Assembly: GCA_965223255.1 (NCBI GenBank) | Contig: CBDCWA010000004.1 | Span: 620,001-684,000, forward strand | Length of the DNA stretch: 64,000 nucleotides | Source: CBDCWA01 sp965223255 | GTDB taxonomy: Bacteria; Pseudomonadota; Alphaproteobacteria; Rhizobiales; Hyphomicrobiaceae | Reading direction: 5' to 3' | The notes under the pieces: model-generated | What the model saw: the letters and a program-made list of their open reading frames with translations, nothing else | What the model was told of the DNA's origin: nothing | Database searches by the model: none | Position numbers and translations under genes: made by a program | Shown here: one piece after another, positions 61,691 to 64,000 of the stretch | Numbering within the stretch: position 1 is the first letter of the stretch | How the letters are laid out: each line of letters opens with the position of its first letter

Positions 61691-62836
61691 CTATTGCCCA
61701 TCATTACGCTTGAGGACGACCATATCGTCGCGATGAACCAACTCATCGCGGCCCGCATAACCGAGAATGCCTTCCAATTCGCGGGTCTGCCGTCCAATGA
61801 TGCGTTCCGCATCGCCGGAGGCATAAGCGACCAGGCCACGTGCGACGTCACTGCCGTCTTGCCCCCGGATCACGACCGCGTCACCGCGATCGAAAAAGCC
61901 TTCAACGCCAGTGACTCCAGCCGGCAACAGGCTCTTGCCACGCATCAGTGCCCGCTCCGCCCCGGCATCGATCGTGATGACACCTTTGGCTTCCAGACGT
62001 CCCGCGATCCATCGTTTCTTAGCCGTGACCGGATCCGAGTGTGCCACAAACCACGTGCATTTGGCGCCAGAGCCAATAGCGGCCAGCGGATTTGAGATCT
62101 TACCACTCGCTATCACCATGTGTGCGCCCGACGAGCCCGCAATTCTGGCCGCCTCAATTTTCGTCTTCATTCCACCGCGCGACAATTCAGTGCCGGCATC
62201 GCCAGCAACAGCTTCGATGTCTGCAGTGATCTCGCGCACAACCGGAATGTGTTGGGCACCTGATGCGCTGCCCGGCGGTGCGGTATAAAGCCCGTCAACA
62301 TCAGATAACAAGACCAGACAATCCGCAGAAACCATCGAGGCAACCCGCGCTGACAAGCGATCGTTGTCACCGTATCGGATTTCATTTGTGGCAACCGTGT
62401 CGTTTTCGTTGACCACCGGCAAAGCGCCAAGATCCAGCAGCGTCTGAATGGTATGGCGCGCGTTGAGATACCGCCTGCGCTCTTCGGTATCGCCAAGTGT
62501 CACCAGAATTTGTGCCGCCGTAAGCCCGCGTTCGTGCGCCAGAGATTGATAGGCTTGCGCCAACGAGATTTGGCCGACCGCCGCCGCCGCCTGCGACTGT
62601 TCGAGTTCGAGCCGACCGGCCGGCAATCCCAACAGATGACGGCCAAGCGCAATTGCACCGGAAGAGACCAGCACGATTTCCTTGCCGGTGGCCCGGAGCT
62701 CGGACACATCGTCAAGAAGTGACGCCAGCCACGCCCGCTTTAGCGCGCCGCTATCAACGTCCGCCAACAACGATGAGCCAATTTTCACCACCAGGCGTTT
62801 TGCGTGCTGCCAGATATCGGGATCAACTGCCGTCAT
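61691..62836 (-). CDS. proB: Glutamate 5-kinase
   Basis: 381 residues, normal for ProB with a PUA domain. The amino-acid-kinase part has RLVVKIGSSLLADVDSG, EIVLVSSGAIALGRHLLGL, VNENDTVATNEIRYGDNDRL, LVLLSDVDGLYTAPP and GGMKTKIEAARIAG. The C-terminal PUA domain has KSLLPAGVTGVEGFFDRGDAV. It catalyses the first step of proline synthesis. ATG at 62836 is chosen by comparison with the family; the frame is open to 62908. It follows obgE by 75 bases as in many alphaproteobacteria, but proA is not downstream. Confidence 0.95.
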   Translation of the reverse strand: MTAVDPDIWQHAKRLVVKIGSSLLADVDSGALKRAWLASLLDDVSELRATGKEIVLVSSGAIALGRHLLGLPAGRLELEQSQAAAAVGQISLAQAYQSLAHERGLTAAQILVTLGDTEERRRYLNARHTIQTLLDLGALPVVNENDTVATNEIRYGDNDRLSARVASMVSADCLVLLSDVDGLYTAPPGSASGAQHIPVVREITADIEAVAGDAGTELSRGGMKTKIEAARIAGSSGAHMVIASGKISNPLAAIGSGAKCTWFVAHSDPVTAKKRWIAGRLEAKGVITIDAGAERALMRGKSLLPAGVTGVEGFFDRGDAVVIRGQDGSDVARGLVAYASGDAERIIGRQTRELEGILGYAGRDELVHRDDMVVLKRNDGQ

Positions 62837-62911
62837 CGAACGTATCACACCTATTAAACGGATCGCTGGCCTCAAGGGGGACAATAGCCAGCATGTAACC
62901 CGGTCCACTCC

Positions 62912-63958
62912 CTAATTGAGCGAAGGCTGCCAGGCTTTGGGCGTCGCCTCTGCCTCTTTACCGCGTTGTCGCTCCCGCTCGATCTCTTGCACCAGCAACG
63001 CCAAGACATCACGCACATTGCGCCCAGACACCGCAGAAACGACCTTGACGTCCTTGCCGCAAGCGGCCGCCAAAGCCGCCGTTTGCGCCTGGATCATTTC
63101 ATCGTCAAGAGCATCGCACTTCGTCAAGACGACGATCTCAGGTTTTTGATCGAGCCCGCCGCCATAAGCTTCAAGCTCTCCTCTGACTGTCTGATAAGCG
63201 CTCACAACATCCTCTTGGGTTGCATCCACGAGATGCAAGAGAACGCTCGTGCGTTCGATATGACCCAGGAATCGGTCACCGAGACCCGCTCCCTCATGCG
63301 CGCCCTCAATCAGCCCTGGTATATCTGCCAGCACAAAGGACGTATCTCCGACGCCGACCACACCGAGATTGGGATGCAGCGTGGTAAATGGGTAATCGGC
63401 AATTTTTGGATGTGCGGCCGAGACGGTGGAAAGAAACGTTGATTTGCCGGCGTTGGGCAAACCGACCAGGCCGGCATCTGCGATCAATTTCAGACGCAAC
63501 CAAATCCACATCTCCTCACCGGTCTGACCAGGGTTGGCGCGCCTTGGCGCCTGGTTTGTCGAGCTTTTGAAGTGCGCATTGCCAAACCCACCGTTGCCGC
63601 CTTTGAGCAAGCGAACGCGATCATTGGCAGCCACCAACTCAGCGATGACCGTTTCTTGATCATCCGCCAGGACGACGGTACCGGGCGGCACACGCAGGAC
63701 CACATCGTCACCTTTTGCACCCGCCCTGTTACGTCCCATGCCATGGCCACCGGTCTTCGCCTTGAAGTGCTGACGGTAGCGAAAATCGATAAGCGTATTG
63801 AGCCCCTCAACGCATTCCAACCATACATCGCCCCCGCGCCCGCCGTCACCGCCGTCCGGGCCACCGAATTCGATAAACTTTTCACGCCGAAACGACACCG
63901 AGCCTGCCCCGCCATCACCGGAGCGCACATAGACTTTTGCCTGATCCAGAAATTTCAT
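62912..63958 (-). CDS. obgE: GTPase ObgE/CgtA
   Basis: 348 residues. The Gly-rich Obg fold is unmistakable (MKFLDQAKVYVRSGDGGAG, FGGPDGGDGGRGGDVWLE and PPGTVVLADD). The G domain follows with G1 GLPNAGKST, switch LADIPGLIEGAHEGAGLG and G4 VLTKCD. It is an essential GTPase of ribosome assembly and stress control. It lacks the OCT domain of some Firmicutes homologues. ATG at 63958 gives the conserved start; the frame is open to 63991. The genes rplU and rpmA, usually upstream, would lie beyond the window. Confidence 0.97.
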   Translation of the reverse strand: MKFLDQAKVYVRSGDGGAGSVSFRREKFIEFGGPDGGDGGRGGDVWLECVEGLNTLIDFRYRQHFKAKTGGHGMGRNRAGAKGDDVVLRVPPGTVVLADDQETVIAELVAANDRVRLLKGGNGGFGNAHFKSSTNQAPRRANPGQTGEEMWIWLRLKLIADAGLVGLPNAGKSTFLSTVSAAHPKIADYPFTTLHPNLGVVGVGDTSFVLADIPGLIEGAHEGAGLGDRFLGHIERTSVLLHLVDATQEDVVSAYQTVRGELEAYGGGLDQKPEIVVLTKCDALDDEMIQAQTAALAAACGKDVKVVSAVSGRNVRDVLALLVQEIERERQRGKEAEATPKAWQPSLN

Positions 63959-64000
63959 CGCTTTTTTGGTCTCTTTAATCTCCTTGGGCACGAGATCATA

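Noticed and set aside
1..64000. CRISPR array, prophage, integrase or insertion sequence
   Set aside because: No regularly spaced short repeats, transposase, integrase or phage structural genes were seen; the only repeats are the intergenic elements listed.

Overview
The window reads as a chromosomal segment of an alphaproteobacterium with moderately high GC. Several short gene neighbourhoods are of the kind found in Hyphomicrobiales (Rhizobiales) and relatives: purD opposite xseA followed by a DUF2093 gene; a DUF1192 gene followed by an RcdA-type (DUF1465) gene, then YqgE/AlgH and a DsbD-like protein; and obgE followed by proB. This placement is inferred from recalled family synteny, not from a search. 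No tRNA, rRNA, CRISPR array or insertion sequence was recognised.

Region by region. 1-980: the tail of an unknown gene and a methyltransferase converge on a palindromic terminator candidate. 1137-7508: an exopolysaccharide export block (Wza-like lipoprotein, beta-barrel protein, Wzc-like co-polymerase with fused kinase, priming glycosyltransferase, Wzy/ligase-like protein) without other glycosyltransferases. 7729-12709: a TetR - membrane fusion protein - RND pump operon with a palindromic operator candidate. 12876-19271: an operon of DUF2848 protein, FAD monooxygenase, amidase, UbiD decarboxylase, a substrate-binding-fold protein without signal peptide, and a cupin. 20080-23684: TetR regulator, fumarate-reductase-like flavoprotein and TauD-type dioxygenase. 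23853-34769: mostly core genes (degenerate EAL protein, HAD phosphatase, purD, xseA, DUF2093, quinone oxidoreductase, DUF1192, rcdA, yqgE, DsbD-like), with a good small-RNA candidate and a structured leader between the DUF1192 gene and rcdA.

34927-60350 is a second catabolic stretch. Its centre is a minus-strand operon (UbiD decarboxylase, molybdenum hydroxylase large subunit, dihydroorotase, amidase) convergent with a pyrK/pyrD-like pair. By family, these could decarboxylate, hydroxylate, reduce and hydrolytically open an N-heterocycle; this is inference, and pyrC/pyrD may simply be biosynthetic. Next comes a plus-strand run: two 4,5-dihydroxyphthalate-decarboxylase-like proteins, an ornithine-cyclodeaminase-like protein, a class II aldolase, an atypical SDR, a LigJ-like 4-oxalomesaconate hydratase, an HpcH/HpaI aldolase and TcuA/TcuB-like tricarballylate dehydrogenase components. 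This suggests funnelling of aromatic or polycarboxylic acids to central metabolism. No ring-cleavage dioxygenase, UbiX or dedicated uptake transporter is visible in the window.

The window ends with a glycosyltransferase pair, a second class II aldolase, a zinc-type oxidoreductase lacking catalytic-zinc ligands, proB and obgE. A dispersed repeat, all copies in the same orientation, occupies three gaps between convergent genes (about 39.9-40.1 kb, 57.2 kb and 61.6 kb). The most notable unexplained items are the N-heterocycle-type cluster, the three signal-less binding-fold proteins beside decarboxylases, the small-RNA candidate at about 31997-32095, and the repeat family.
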